Part shown: positions 1 through 6,853 of the stretch, piece by piece
Layout of the letters: every line of letters begins with the position of its first letter
Position numbering within the stretch: the stretch's first letter is position 1
Assembly (NCBI GenBank): GCA_946644025.1
Contig: CAMPCG010000091.1
Span: forward strand, 1-9,413
DNA: 9,413 nt
Reading direction: 5' to 3'
From: an uncultured Prevotellaceae bacterium
GTDB taxonomy: Bacteria; Bacteroidota; Bacteroidia; Bacteroidales; Bacteroidaceae
Position numbers and translations under genes: made by a program
The notes under the pieces: model-generated
Told to the model about the DNA's origin: nothing
Databases searched by the model: none
The model's input: only the letters and a program-made list of their open reading frames with translations

Positions 1-51
1 ATTGAGCGTTGACGCTTTCAGCGTCTTATACGGGTTCATGCGGATAATCAT
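1..51 (-). CDS. 5' end of an unidentified gene, cut by the window edge
   Basis: On the minus strand an ATG at 51-49 overlaps the TGA stop of the DedA-family gene (50-48) in the classic ATGA arrangement of translationally coupled genes. The frame stays open for all 17 codons to the window edge, beginning MIIRMNPYKTLKASTLN. A second in-frame ATG lies at 39-37. The stretch is too short to identify a family. The overlap and shared direction suggest it is the next gene of the same operon; that is inference, and 17 open codons can occur by chance. Confidence 0.4.
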   Translation of the reverse strand, partial: MIIRMNPYKTLKASTLN

Positions 52-653
52 ATTCGTTTTCTTATCAGCAGCCAGGCGATGGCGACGGCCACTATGGCGA
101 GGATAGCGAGGATGATATAGCGGTTGTACTGCTCGATGGTTACTTCGAGCTGGTCCTCGGGCACGATGCTGTGCAGGTACCATCCGAGGGCGGCGAGGAT
201 GGCGTGCCACGCGCCGGCGCCGATGGTGGTGTAGAGCAGGAAGCGCCAGTAGTTCATGCGGGCCAGTCCGGCGGGGATGCTGATGAGGTGGCGTATGCCG
301 GGGATAAGTCGGCCGGTGAGGGTGGCGGCGACGCCGTGGTCGTCGAAGTAGCGCTCGCTCTTCTCCACCTTCTCCTGGTTGAGTAGGCACATACGGCCCC
401 ACTTGCTGTTGGCGAACTTGTAGACGACGGGACGACCCACGTAGAGCGCCACGAAGTAGTTGATAGACGCGCCCAGGTCGGCTCCGATGGTGGCAAAGAG
501 CACCACCAGGAAGACGTTAAGACCGCCCGTGGCGGCATGATAGGCGGCAGGAGCCACCACCAGTTCGGAGGGTACGGGAATGACGGTGCTCTCGAGCAGC
601 ATGAGCAGCAGGATGGTGCCGTAGTTCAGGTTTTGCAGAAGTGTCGAAATCAT
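48..653 (-). CDS. DedA/VTT-family integral membrane protein
   Basis: A 201-residue inner-membrane protein of the DedA (SNARE-associated/VTT) family; members are linked to membrane lipid flipping and envelope homeostasis. Visible hallmarks are ESTVIPVPSE at residues 21-30, in the first re-entrant segment; a glycine-rich helix with ADLGASINYF near 58-67 followed by YVGR (71-74); and the arginine/proline motif TGRLIPGIRH at 113-122, followed by PAGLARM (127-133). Hydrophobic segments lie at about 10-34, 46-72, 107-130, 135-160 and 178-197, and the tail is basic (RKRI). The length is normal for the family. The frame stays open upstream to 881, but those residues are not DedA-like and run into the divergent mscS gene, so the ATG at 653-651 is chosen. 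It overlaps a probable downstream gene by 4 bases. The substrate cannot be told from sequence. Confidence 0.93.
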   Translation of the reverse strand: MISTLLQNLNYGTILLLMLLESTVIPVPSELVVAPAAYHAATGGLNVFLVVLFATIGADLGASINYFVALYVGRPVVYKFANSKWGRMCLLNQEKVEKSERYFDDHGVAATLTGRLIPGIRHLISIPAGLARMNYWRFLLYTTIGAGAWHAILAALGWYLHSIVPEDQLEVTIEQYNRYIILAILAIVAVAIAWLLIRKRI

Positions 654-676
654 GGTTCTTGCTTTGTTTCGGCTTG

Positions 677-703
677 CAAAATTACACAAAATAATTAAAA
701 CAA
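677..703 (-). promoter_or_regulatory. Candidate promoter of the DedA-family gene
   Basis: Read on the minus strand, 684-677 is TAATTTTG, a perfect match to the Bacteroidetes -7 consensus TAnnTTTG. A TTG at 703-701 could be the -33 element, but the 16-base gap is shorter than the usual 19-21. The box lies 24 bases upstream of the chosen ATG, which also supports that start. Confidence 0.5.
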
Positions 704-779
704 TTCGCTTTTTGAGCAAAAAAGCATAAAAAAGGCGCGTTGTACGCCCCAATCGCTTCTCCAAGTCAGGCTTTTTTCG

Positions 780-787
780 TAATTTTG
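780..787 (+). promoter_or_regulatory. Candidate -7 box of the mscS-like gene
   Basis: TAATTTTG on the plus strand matches the Bacteroidetes -7 consensus TAnnTTTG and lies 39 bases before the ATG at 827. I see no convincing TTTG -33 element at the right distance. Together with the identical box on the other strand at 684-677, it makes 654-826 a divergent promoter region. Confidence 0.4.
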
Positions 788-826
788 CCGCCGATTTGAT
801 AACTGTACATACGTACATCTTAAGAA

Positions 827-1681
827 ATGCCTGACAAATTACTTTCCACTCTTCCCTACGACCAGCTGGTGTCGTGGGCACTCACGTTTTGCAAGAACGC
901 CGTTCTTGCCATCATTGTTTATTTCCTGGGCCGGTGGCTCATCAAGTGGGCCGTTAGGCTTGTCACCAAGATGCTTGAGCACAGCAAGGTTGACCCGTCG
1001 CTCTTCAGCTTCCTCACGAGCATCGTCAGCGTGGTGATGTGGCTGCTCCTGGCCATCGTCATCATCTCCATCCTCGGCATCGAGACTTCGTCGTTCATCG
1101 CCCTCTTCGCCTCGGCGGGCATGGCCATCGGCATGGCGCTGAGCGGCACGCTTCAGAACTTTGCCGGCGGTGTGATGATTCTGCTCTTCAAGCCCTTCAA
1201 GGTGGGCGACTTCATCGAGGCTCAGGGCTATGCCGGCACGGTGAAGGAGATTCAGATTTTCAACACCATCCTTCGCACCAACGACGCCCAGACCGTCATC
1301 ATTCCCAACGGCGGCCTGTCCACCGGCTCGATGAAGAACTACAGCACGGAGAAGTACCGCCGCGTGGACCTGTCGTTCCAGGTGGCCTACGGCAGCGACC
1401 TCAACGAGGCGAAGCGCGCCATAGCCGACATCCAGGCCTCGTGTCCCGAGGTGCTGCAGGGTCCCGTGGCCGACTCGCCGGTCGTCGCAGCCCCCTGGAT
1501 AGGTCTCGCCACGCTCGGCGACAGCGGCCTGCAGCTGAACACGCGCTCCTGGTGCCTCGGCAAAGACTACTGGACGGTCTATTTCCACCTCAACGAGACC
1601 GTCTACCAGCAGCTGCGCAGCCGCGGCTTCATGTTCCCCTTCAACCGCATGGACGTAGCCATCGTGAACCAGAAAGCTTAA
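827..1681 (+). CDS. MscS-family small-conductance mechanosensitive channel
   Basis: A 284-residue membrane protein of the MscS family, which opens under membrane tension to release solutes during hypo-osmotic shock. Helices lie at about 15-38 and 63-84, followed by the pore-lining TM3 region at 88-120. That region has the small-residue pattern of MscS pores (SAGMAIGMALSGTLQNFAGG, 96-115) and then FKPFKVGDFI (121-130), where the cytoplasmic beta domain begins. AGTVKEIQIFNTILRTND (136-153) and IPNGGLSTGSMKNYS (159-173) are strong family signatures, and FPFNRMDVAI (270-279) closes the C-terminal alpha/beta domain. The length is close to E. coli MscS (286). The start is the first ATG of the frame after the divergent region; only a weak purine run (TAAGAA) precedes it, as is usual in Bacteroidetes. 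The permease gene follows after 46 bases, so co-transcription is likely. Confidence 0.96.
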   Translation: MPDKLLSTLPYDQLVSWALTFCKNAVLAIIVYFLGRWLIKWAVRLVTKMLEHSKVDPSLFSFLTSIVSVVMWLLLAIVIISILGIETSSFIALFASAGMAIGMALSGTLQNFAGGVMILLFKPFKVGDFIEAQGYAGTVKEIQIFNTILRTNDAQTVIIPNGGLSTGSMKNYSTEKYRRVDLSFQVAYGSDLNEAKRAIADIQASCPEVLQGPVADSPVVAAPWIGLATLGDSGLQLNTRSWCLGKDYWTVYFHLNETVYQQLRSRGFMFPFNRMDVAIVNQKA

Positions 1682-1727
1682 CCCAACGGCCCCCCTTGGG
1701 AGCCGCAGGGGAGCTTCATTGTAGACT

Positions 1728-3641
1728 ATGTTTCGCATAAGGAAACTCGACAAGTTCATCGCCAAGCAGTTTCTGCTGCTCTTCACCGCCACGTTCTTCA
1801 TCTGCCAGTTCGTGCTGATGATGCAGTTTCTGTGGCGCTATGTCGACGACCTCATCGGCAAGGGCCTCACCGTCGACGTGCTGGCTCAGTTCCTGTGGTA
1901 CATGAGCCTCATCCTCGTGCCTCAGGCCATCCCGCTGGCCATTCTGCTCTCGTCGCTCATCACCTTCGGCAACCTTGGCGAGAGCTCAGAGCTCACGGCC
2001 ATCAAGGCCGCCGGTGTGTCGCTGCTCGGGGCCATGCGCTCGCTCATCGTGCTCGTCATTCTCACCGCCGGGCTGTCGATGTACTTCCAGGACGTCATCG
2101 GCCCCGAGGCCAACAAGAAGTTCGGCCAGCTGCTCCTCTCGATGAAGCAGAAGAGCCCCGAGCTGGAGATTCCCGAGGGCCGTTTCTACGACGGTCTGCC
2201 CAACACCAACCTCTACGTGCAGCGCAAGGACCTCGAGACGGGCAAGCTCTACAACGTCATGATTTACCGCCAGAGCGGCAGCTACGAGGACCAGGCCATC
2301 ATCCTGGCCGACTCGGGTATGCTCCAGTCCACGGCCGAGAAGAAGCACCTGCTCATGACGCTCTGGAGCGGCGAGTGGTTTGAGAACATGCGGTCGCAGG
2401 ACATCGGCGGCACTGCCGAGGTGCCCTACCGCCGCGAGACCTTCGGTCAGAAGCAGATACTGCTCGACTTCGACGACGGCTTCAACCTGGCCGACGTGGC
2501 CGGCATTGCCAGCAGCGCCAAGTCGAAGAGCAGCCGCCAAATCATGCTGGACCTCGACTCCATACGCCACTTCAACGACAGCGTGGGCCAGAGCTACTAC
2601 CGCGAGGCCCGCTACTACGTGCTCTACATGGAGCCCCTCACGCCCGAAGACTCGCTGCGCCTGGCCGCCACCACTGCCAGCGCGTCGGCAAAGGGCCTCC
2701 TACCCAACCCCGACAGCCTCTACGCCAAGCTCCCGAAGGAGACCCGCCGCATCGTGGCCCGCGAGGCAGCACGACAGGCACAGACGGCGGCCAACGACTG
2801 CGCCATGAAGGCCGACTATGCCGACTACATCAACCGCCAGGAGCGGCTCCACCTCATCGAGGTCATCGGCAAGTTCACGCTGGCCCTCTCCTGCATCGTC
2901 TTCTTCTTCATCGGCGCGCCACTCGGAGCCATCATCCGCAAGGGAGGACTGGGCGTGCCGGTCATCATCTCGGTCATCGTCTTCATCGTCTACTACATCT
3001 TCGACAACTCGGGTATGCGCATGGCCCGCGACGACAACTGGACCGTGTGGTACGGCAAGACCGTCTCCATGATGGTGCTCACGCCGCTGGCCGTCTTCTT
3101 CACCTACAAGGCCAACAACGACTCCACCGTCTTCAACATCGACGCCTACCGCCTCTTCTTCATCCGCCTGCTGGGGCTGAAGCAGAAGCGCAACCTAGCC
3201 TACAAGGAGGTGGTCATCAACCAGCCCGACTACGCCGCCGACGCCGAGAAGCTGCAGGCCATCATTGCCGACATCGACGCCTACCGCCACGAGCACCACC
3301 TGCTGCGCTGGCCCAACCCGGTGAAGGTGTTCTTCCACGCCGGCGACGACCGCCGCATAGAGGAAATCGACGAGAACCTCTCCTTCGTCATCGAGGACCT
3401 CTCCAACACGCGCGACCACCGCATCCTCCACGAGCTGAACAACATCCCCATCATCGCCACCCACGCCCACACGCGGCCCTTCCGCCGCCGCCTCCTCAAC
3501 ATCATCACCGGCCTCCTGCTGCCCATAGGCATCTTCTTCTACATCCGCATGATACGCTTCCGTCTGCGCCTCTACCGCGAGCTCAGCGCCACCGAGAAAG
3601 CCTGCAACGCCATCATCGGCCTCATCCAAGAAACCCGCTAA
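1728..3641 (+). CDS. LptF/LptG (YjgP/YjgQ)-family permease with long C-terminal extension
   Basis: A 637-residue membrane protein of the LptF/LptG family, the transmembrane part of the ABC machine that extracts lipopolysaccharide from the inner membrane and feeds it to the periplasmic bridge. Three N-terminal helices (about 14-34, 54-76, 99-120) enclose the family motif around GNLGESSELTAIKAAGVS (81-98), the cytoplasmic coupling region. A large periplasmic domain (about 121-375) carries EIPEGRFYDGLPN (147-159). Three more helices follow (about 383-402, 409-427, 442-460), with FIGAPLGAIIRKGGLG (394-409) typical of the second half. E. coli LptF/LptG end soon after this point; here about 175 further residues follow, with a probable seventh helix near 589-607 and a basic stretch. 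Which of LptF or LptG it equals, and whether it pairs with another copy, cannot be told. The stop lies 4 bases before the repeat array. Confidence 0.93.
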   Translation: MFRIRKLDKFIAKQFLLLFTATFFICQFVLMMQFLWRYVDDLIGKGLTVDVLAQFLWYMSLILVPQAIPLAILLSSLITFGNLGESSELTAIKAAGVSLLGAMRSLIVLVILTAGLSMYFQDVIGPEANKKFGQLLLSMKQKSPELEIPEGRFYDGLPNTNLYVQRKDLETGKLYNVMIYRQSGSYEDQAIILADSGMLQSTAEKKHLLMTLWSGEWFENMRSQDIGGTAEVPYRRETFGQKQILLDFDDGFNLADVAGIASSAKSKSSRQIMLDLDSIRHFNDSVGQSYYREARYYVLYMEPLTPEDSLRLAATTASASAKGLLPNPDSLYAKLPKETRRIVAREAARQAQTAANDCAMKADYADYINRQERLHLIEVIGKFTLALSCIVFFFIGAPLGAIIRKGGLGVPVIISVIVFIVYYIFDNSGMRMARDDNWTVWYGKTVSMMVLTPLAVFFTYKANNDSTVFNIDAYRLFFIRLLGLKQKRNLAYKEVVINQPDYAADAEKLQAIIADIDAYRHEHHLLRWPNPVKVFFHAGDDRRIEEIDENLSFVIEDLSNTRDHRILHELNNIPIIATHAHTRPFRRRLLNIITGLLLPIGIFFYIRMIRFRLRLYRELSATEKACNAIIGLIQETR

Positions 3642-3645
3642 AGCA

Positions 3646-3789
3646 AAGTGTCGTTATATCGAAGTGTCGTAATATCGAAATATCGAAGTGTCGTTATATC
3701 GAAATATCGAAGTGTCGTTATATCGAAATATCGTAATATCGAAATATCGAAGTGTCGTAATATCGAAATATCGTAATATCGAAATATCG
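3646..3789 (+). repeat. Array of 18 consecutive 8-bp units between the permease gene and ribBA
   Basis: Exactly 144 bp can be cut into 18 octamers with no gap or slip, every one ending in TCG. Only four sequences occur: A = AAGTGTCG (5 copies), B1 = TTATATCG (3), B2 = TAATATCG (4) and C = AAATATCG (6). The order is A-B1-A-B2-C-A-B1-C-A-B1-C-B2-C-A-B2-C-B2-C, so an A-B-C higher-order unit of 24 bp is visible. After 3789 the period decays (TAAAATATC, then ATCCG). The array fills nearly all of the 175-base gap between the two genes. It is not coding: apparent reading frames through it exist only because 24 is a multiple of 3. Function unknown. Confidence 0.95.
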
Positions 3790-3816
3790 TAAAATATCAA
3801 ATCCGTAAAATAACCT

Positions 3817-5022
3817 ATGATGTCCCTCAACACCATCCCTGAAGCCATTCAAGACATACGCGACGGCAAGTTCGTCATCGTCGTCGACGACGAAGACCGC
3901 GAGAACGAGGGCGACCTCATCTGCGCCGCCGAGAAGATTACGCCCGACATGGTAAACTTCATGCTCATCCATGCCCGCGGGGTGCTCTGCGCTCCGCTCA
4001 CCATCAGCCGCTGCCAGGAGCTCGACCTGCCCCACCAGGTGCAGGACAACACCTCGATGCTCGGCACGCCCTTCACCGTCACCGTCGACAAGCTCGACGG
4101 CTGCTCCACCGGGGTCTCTGCCCACGACCGCGCCGCCACCATCCGCGCGCTGGCCGACCCCGCGTCGACACCCCAGACCTTCGGCCGTCCTGGCCATGTC
4201 AACCCGCTCTACGCTCAGGACAACGGCGTGCTGCGCCGCGCTGGCCACACCGAGGCCGCCATCGACCTGTGCAAGATGGCGGGGCTGCGGCCTGCCGGGG
4301 TGCTCATGGAGATTATGAACGACGACGGCTCGATGGCCCGTCTGCCCCAGCTCATGGACTTCGGCCAGAAATGGGACATGAAGGTCATCTCCATCAAAGA
4401 CATGATAGCCTACCGCCTGCAGAAGGAGAGCCTCGTGGAGCAGGGCCAGGAGGTGGACATGCCCACCGAGTGGGGACACTTCCGCCTCATACCCTTCCGC
4501 CAGAAGAGCAACGGTCTGGAGCACTTCGCCCTGGTCAAGGGCGAGTGGCAGGCCGACGAGCCCGTCCTCGTGCGCGTACACTCCAGCTGCGCCACCGGCG
4601 ACATACTCGGCTCCCGCCGGTGCGACTGCGGCGAGCAGCTGCACAAGGCCATGCAGATGATTGAGGCCGAGGGACGCGGCGCCCTCGTATACATGATGCA
4701 GGAGGGCCGCGGCATAGGGCTGATGAACAAGATTGCCGCCTACAAGCTGCAGGAAGAGGGCTACGACACCGTCGACGCCAACACCCACCTGGGCTTCAAG
4801 CCCGACGAGCGCGACTACGGTTGCGGTGCACAGATACTTAGGCAGCTCGGCATACAGAAGATGCGCCTCATGACCAACAACCCCGTGAAGCGCGTAGGAC
4901 TGGAAGCCTACGGGCTGGAAATAGTAGAGAACGTGCCCATAGAGGTAACGCCCAACAAGTACAACCTGCGCTACCTGCAGACCAAGCAGCAGCGGATGGG
5001 CCACACGCTCCACCTCGCCTAA
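3817..5022 (+). CDS. ribBA: Bifunctional 3,4-dihydroxy-2-butanone-4-phosphate synthase / GTP cyclohydrolase II
   Basis: A cytosolic two-domain enzyme of 401 residues that supplies both precursors of riboflavin: the N-terminal RibB domain makes DHBP and formate from ribulose 5-phosphate, and the C-terminal RibA domain opens GTP. RibB signatures are [13 protein letters not shown] (22-34), acidic metal- and substrate-binding residues, the loop SAHDRAATI (101-109), RPGHVNPL (124-131) and [11 protein letters not shown] (141-151). E. coli RibB has F where this protein has N128. RibA signatures are [13 protein letters not shown] (252-264) with CDCG (269-272), giving zinc ligands C258, C269 and C271; QEGRGIGL (295-302); and [13 protein letters not shown] (354-366). 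All key residues seem intact. Two ATGs are adjacent (3817 and 3820), and either could start the protein. No FMN riboswitch precedes it; the 175-base gap to the permease is almost wholly the 8-bp repeat array. Transcription probably comes from upstream, and ends at the hairpin at 5046. Confidence 0.98.
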   Translation: MMSLNTIPEAIQDIRDGKFVIVVDDEDRENEGDLICAAEKITPDMVNFMLIHARGVLCAPLTISRCQELDLPHQVQDNTSMLGTPFTVTVDKLDGCSTGVSAHDRAATIRALADPASTPQTFGRPGHVNPLYAQDNGVLRRAGHTEAAIDLCKMAGLRPAGVLMEIMNDDGSMARLPQLMDFGQKWDMKVISIKDMIAYRLQKESLVEQGQEVDMPTEWGHFRLIPFRQKSNGLEHFALVKGEWQADEPVLVRVHSSCATGDILGSRRCDCGEQLHKAMQMIEAEGRGALVYMMQEGRGIGLMNKIAAYKLQEEGYDTVDANTHLGFKPDERDYGCGAQILRQLGIQKMRLMTNNPVKRVGLEAYGLEIVENVPIEVTPNKYNLRYLQTKQQRMGHTLHLA

Positions 5023-5034
5023 CCCCGGTTAGGC
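5017..5034. repeat. 8-bp inverted repeat over the ribBA stop codon
   Basis: GCCTAACC (5017-5024) and GGTTAGGC (5027-5034) are perfect reverse complements with CC between, and the ribBA TAA lies inside the left arm. In RNA the tip would open to give a short stem. It lies 11 bases before the large terminator hairpin, but no T-run follows it. Confidence 0.6.
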
Positions 5035-5045
5035 CTTAGGGCAGA

Positions 5046-5093
5046 AAACGTTCAACCCCCGCCAACAGAAGTGTTGGCGGGGGTTGAACGTTT
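5046..5093. terminator. Bidirectional terminator between ribBA and dnaA
   Basis: A perfect 22-bp inverted repeat (arms 5046-5067 and 5072-5093) encloses a 4-base loop GAAG. The core of the stem is GC-rich (CCCCCGCC paired with GGCGGGGG), while the outer three pairs are A-T, so each RNA strand ends its stem with three U residues. It lies between the convergent stops of ribBA (5022) and dnaA (5109), where a shared two-way terminator is expected. No long U-tract extends beyond the stem. Confidence 0.88.
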
Positions 5094-5108
5094 ATTGTTG
5101 CGCCGAAG

Positions 5109-6524
5109 CTACTGCTTCAGCCTGAAGGACTGCTCAATGCTCTGCAGTTCTTCGCGGAAGGAGGTCTCCACCTTGAGGCGCTGTTCCACGGCCGAGCAGC
5201 TGTGGAGCACGGTGGAGTGGTCGCGCCCACCGATGAGCTGGCCAATGCGCGAGGCCGGCATCTTGGTGTACTTCTGGGCGAGGTACATCGACACCTGGCG
5301 CACCTGCACGTAGTCTCTCTTGCGGCTCTTGCTGTACACCTGCTGCTGGCTGACGCCGTAGTGCTGGCACACGCGCTCCAGTATGTCGTCGATGGTGAGC
5401 GGCTGGTTGTCGTCCATCTTCACTGCGCGCTTGATGACGCGCTCTGCCAGGTGCAGGTCCACGGCCGAGTTGTAGACGATGGAGTAGGCCATGAGCGAGT
5501 TGAGCACGCCCTCAAGGTCGCGCACGGAGCCGTTGGCCGTCTTGGCGATGTAGTCGATGACGTCAGCCGGAATCTTCAGTCCGTCGCGGCGACACTTGCT
5601 CTGCAGTATGTCTATGCACAGCTGCTTGTTGGGCTTCTCCAGCTCGGCAATGAGCCCGCAGGAGAATCGTGTCAGCAGCCGCTCCTTCACGCCGGCCAGG
5701 TCTACTGGCGGGCGGTCGCTGGCCAGGATAATCTGCTTGCCCAGGCGGAAGAGGTGGTCGAAGACGTGGAAGAAGGTGTCGAGCGTCTTGGGCGACGAGA
5801 CCCACTCCTGTATGTCATCGACAATGAGCGTGTCGATGCTCTGGTAGTAGTTGATGAAGTCGTTGGTGGTGTTGCTGCGCACGCTGTCGGTGAACTGTAT
5901 CTGGAAGAGTCTTGCCGAGACGTATAGCACGCGCAACTGCGGGTTCTGCTTCTTGGCTTCCACGCCGATGGCGTTGATGAGGTGTGTCTTTCCGCATCCC
6001 GACGGTCCGTAGACGAAGAAGGGGTTGAAGGTGGTCTTTCCCGGCTGTCCAGCGATGGTGAGTCCCACGGTGCGCGGCAGCTTGTTGGAGTCGCCTTCTA
6101 TAAAGTTGTCGAAGGTCTTCTTCGGGTCCAGCTGCGGGTCTATGTCCTGCGGCTTTGCGGTGTCGAGCACGGTGGGCGTCTTGTTGCCGCGGCTGGTTTC
6201 CTTGGGGCCTTCGATGTCGGCGGGCCGCTCGCCCTCCCAGTCCACGCGCTTGCCGTTCTGCTTGTCCACCACGAGGCGGTAGGTCAGCCTGATGCTCTCA
6301 CCGAAGCTCTGGCTCAGCGACCACGCCATGAGCTTGACGTAGTTCTGCTCCAGATATTCGTAGACGTACATGCTGGGCACCTCTACGAGCAACGTGCGCT
6401 CACGCTCGTCGTAGGACACAAAGCCAATAGGCTCGAACCAGGTCTTGAAGACCTGCTCCGTCACGTTCTGCCTAATGTGCTGCAGGAAGTTTTCCCAAAG
6501 AGTTCTATGGCTTCGTTGTGTCAC
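5109..6524 (-). CDS. dnaA: Chromosomal replication initiator protein DnaA
   Basis: DnaA binds origin boxes, melts the origin as an ATP-bound filament and loads the helicase. Counting from the chosen GTG start (471 residues): domain I at about 9-86 (LWENFLQHIRQNVTEQVF); a variable linker to about 130; the AAA+ core with Walker A GPSGCGKT (173-180), Walker B LIVDDIQ (233-239), sensor 1 ILASDRPP (265-272), an arginine finger in ERLLTRFSCGL (281-291) and sensor 2 NGSVRDLEG (331-339); and DNA-binding domain IV with GGRDHSTVLHS (432-442). The frame opens further up to a TTG at 6599, but no ATG exists near the N-terminus. The GTG at 6524-6522 gives the usual family length, starts 8 residues before domain I and follows a purine run (GAAAAAG) by 11 bases. 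The TTG alternative would give 496 residues. All catalytic motifs are intact. Confidence 0.96.
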   Translation of the reverse strand: MTQRSHRTLWENFLQHIRQNVTEQVFKTWFEPIGFVSYDERERTLLVEVPSMYVYEYLEQNYVKLMAWSLSQSFGESIRLTYRLVVDKQNGKRVDWEGERPADIEGPKETSRGNKTPTVLDTAKPQDIDPQLDPKKTFDNFIEGDSNKLPRTVGLTIAGQPGKTTFNPFFVYGPSGCGKTHLINAIGVEAKKQNPQLRVLYVSARLFQIQFTDSVRSNTTNDFINYYQSIDTLIVDDIQEWVSSPKTLDTFFHVFDHLFRLGKQIILASDRPPVDLAGVKERLLTRFSCGLIAELEKPNKQLCIDILQSKCRRDGLKIPADVIDYIAKTANGSVRDLEGVLNSLMAYSIVYNSAVDLHLAERVIKRAVKMDDNQPLTIDDILERVCQHYGVSQQQVYSKSRKRDYVQVRQVSMYLAQKYTKMPASRIGQLIGGRDHSTVLHSCSAVEQRLKVETSFREELQSIEQSFRLKQ

Positions 6525-6606
6525 GACTGGATATACTTTTTCAAGAAAAGAATTAATGGGTGTGTGTTCTAACCGATAGATGGTATTAGAGCCCTTCAAT
6601 CAGGTT

Positions 6607-6627
6607 TTGCGAGTGCAAAGTTCGCAA
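6607..6627. promoter_or_regulatory. Inverted repeat overlapping the dnaA -7 box
   Basis: TTGCGA (6607-6612) and TCGCAA (6622-6627) are perfect reverse complements separated by 9 bases. The spacer holds most of the candidate dnaA -7 box at 6616-6623. A dyad of this spacing over a promoter is what an operator for a dimeric regulator looks like. No regulator can be named. Confidence 0.4.
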
Positions 6628-6647
6628 TTTTTTTCGTAACCTCCAAA
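6616..6647 (-). promoter_or_regulatory. Candidate dnaA promoter
   Basis: Read on the minus strand, TTTG (6647-6644), a 20-base spacer and GAACTTTG (6623-6616) fit the Bacteroidetes promoter layout (TTTG, about 19-21 bases, TAnnTTTG), with one mismatch at the first base of the -7 box. Transcription would start near 6608-6612. That leaves about 85 bases of leader before the GTG start, or only about 10 before the TTG alternative. Confidence 0.5.
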
Positions 6648-6652
6648 CCCGC

Positions 6653-6665
6653 CGCAATTATTGCG
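6653..6665. repeat. Near-palindrome CGCAAT-T-ATTGCG upstream of dnaA
   Basis: Two 6-bp arms (6653-6658 and 6660-6665) are perfect reverse complements around a single T. The arms share the CGCAA/TTGCG core with the dyad at 6607-6627, so four copies of the same pentamer, in two opposed pairs, flank the candidate -33 element of dnaA. Confidence 0.5.
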
Positions 6666-6695
6666 TGTGTGTACAAACGGCGTAACTGCCTAATG

Positions 6696-6789
6696 TTGGC
6701 GAGTTTATGATGTTTCACGAATTTTCAACACGAAAAGGGGTTGCAAATTTTCATATCCTTAATTATCAATGGGTTACAAAACTCGCCAA
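6696..6789. repeat. 11-bp inverted repeat, arms 72 bases apart
   Basis: TTGGCGAGTTT (6696-6706) and AAACTCGCCAA (6779-6789) are perfect reverse complements. The 72-base interior contains a small dyad, TTTTC-AACAC-GAAAA (6722-6736). A nonamer, AAAGGGGTT, occurs at 6734-6742 and again at 6788-6796, overlapping the right arm. No gene lies within. Confidence 0.6.
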
Positions 6790-6853
6790 AGGGGTTTCAG
6801 AGAGTTTGTTATTTAGACAAATTTAAATTAGTCCATAATTTTTCTCCGGCTTA

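Noticed and set aside
734..748. Short hairpin GGCG/CGCC followed by T-run on the minus strand
   Set aside because: It looks like a terminator, but only a 4-bp stem is firm, and it lies between divergent promoters where no minus-strand transcript is expected to arrive.
654..881. 76-codon N-terminal extension of the DedA-family protein
   Set aside because: It would overlap the start of the divergent mscS-like gene, covers the -7 boxes, and its residues are not DedA-like; the ATG at 653 fits the family.
839..1801. Long antisense reading frame over the mscS-like gene
   Set aside because: It is the reverse-strand shadow of a clearly identified MscS protein. Its composition (rich in A, E, H, V, with no domain) is typical of frames opposite GC-rich codons.
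1986..2570. Antisense frame within the permease gene
   Set aside because: No recognisable domain, wholly inside a well-supported gene, and biased composition.
3646..3789. CRISPR array
   Set aside because: Units are only 8 bp, directly joined, with no unique spacers of 30 bases or so and no cas genes nearby.
3642..3816. FMN riboswitch upstream of ribBA
   Set aside because: The gap is almost entirely the 8-bp array; none of the conserved FMN-aptamer core sequences can be seen.
3718..5013. 431-codon antisense frame over ribBA
   Set aside because: It is a shadow of the unambiguous RibBA coding sequence; its end simply runs through the 8-bp repeat, whose 24-bp superunit keeps frames open.
5202..5927. 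Plus-strand frame opposite dnaA
   Set aside because: A shadow of DnaA; hydrophobic V/L-rich composition without motifs.
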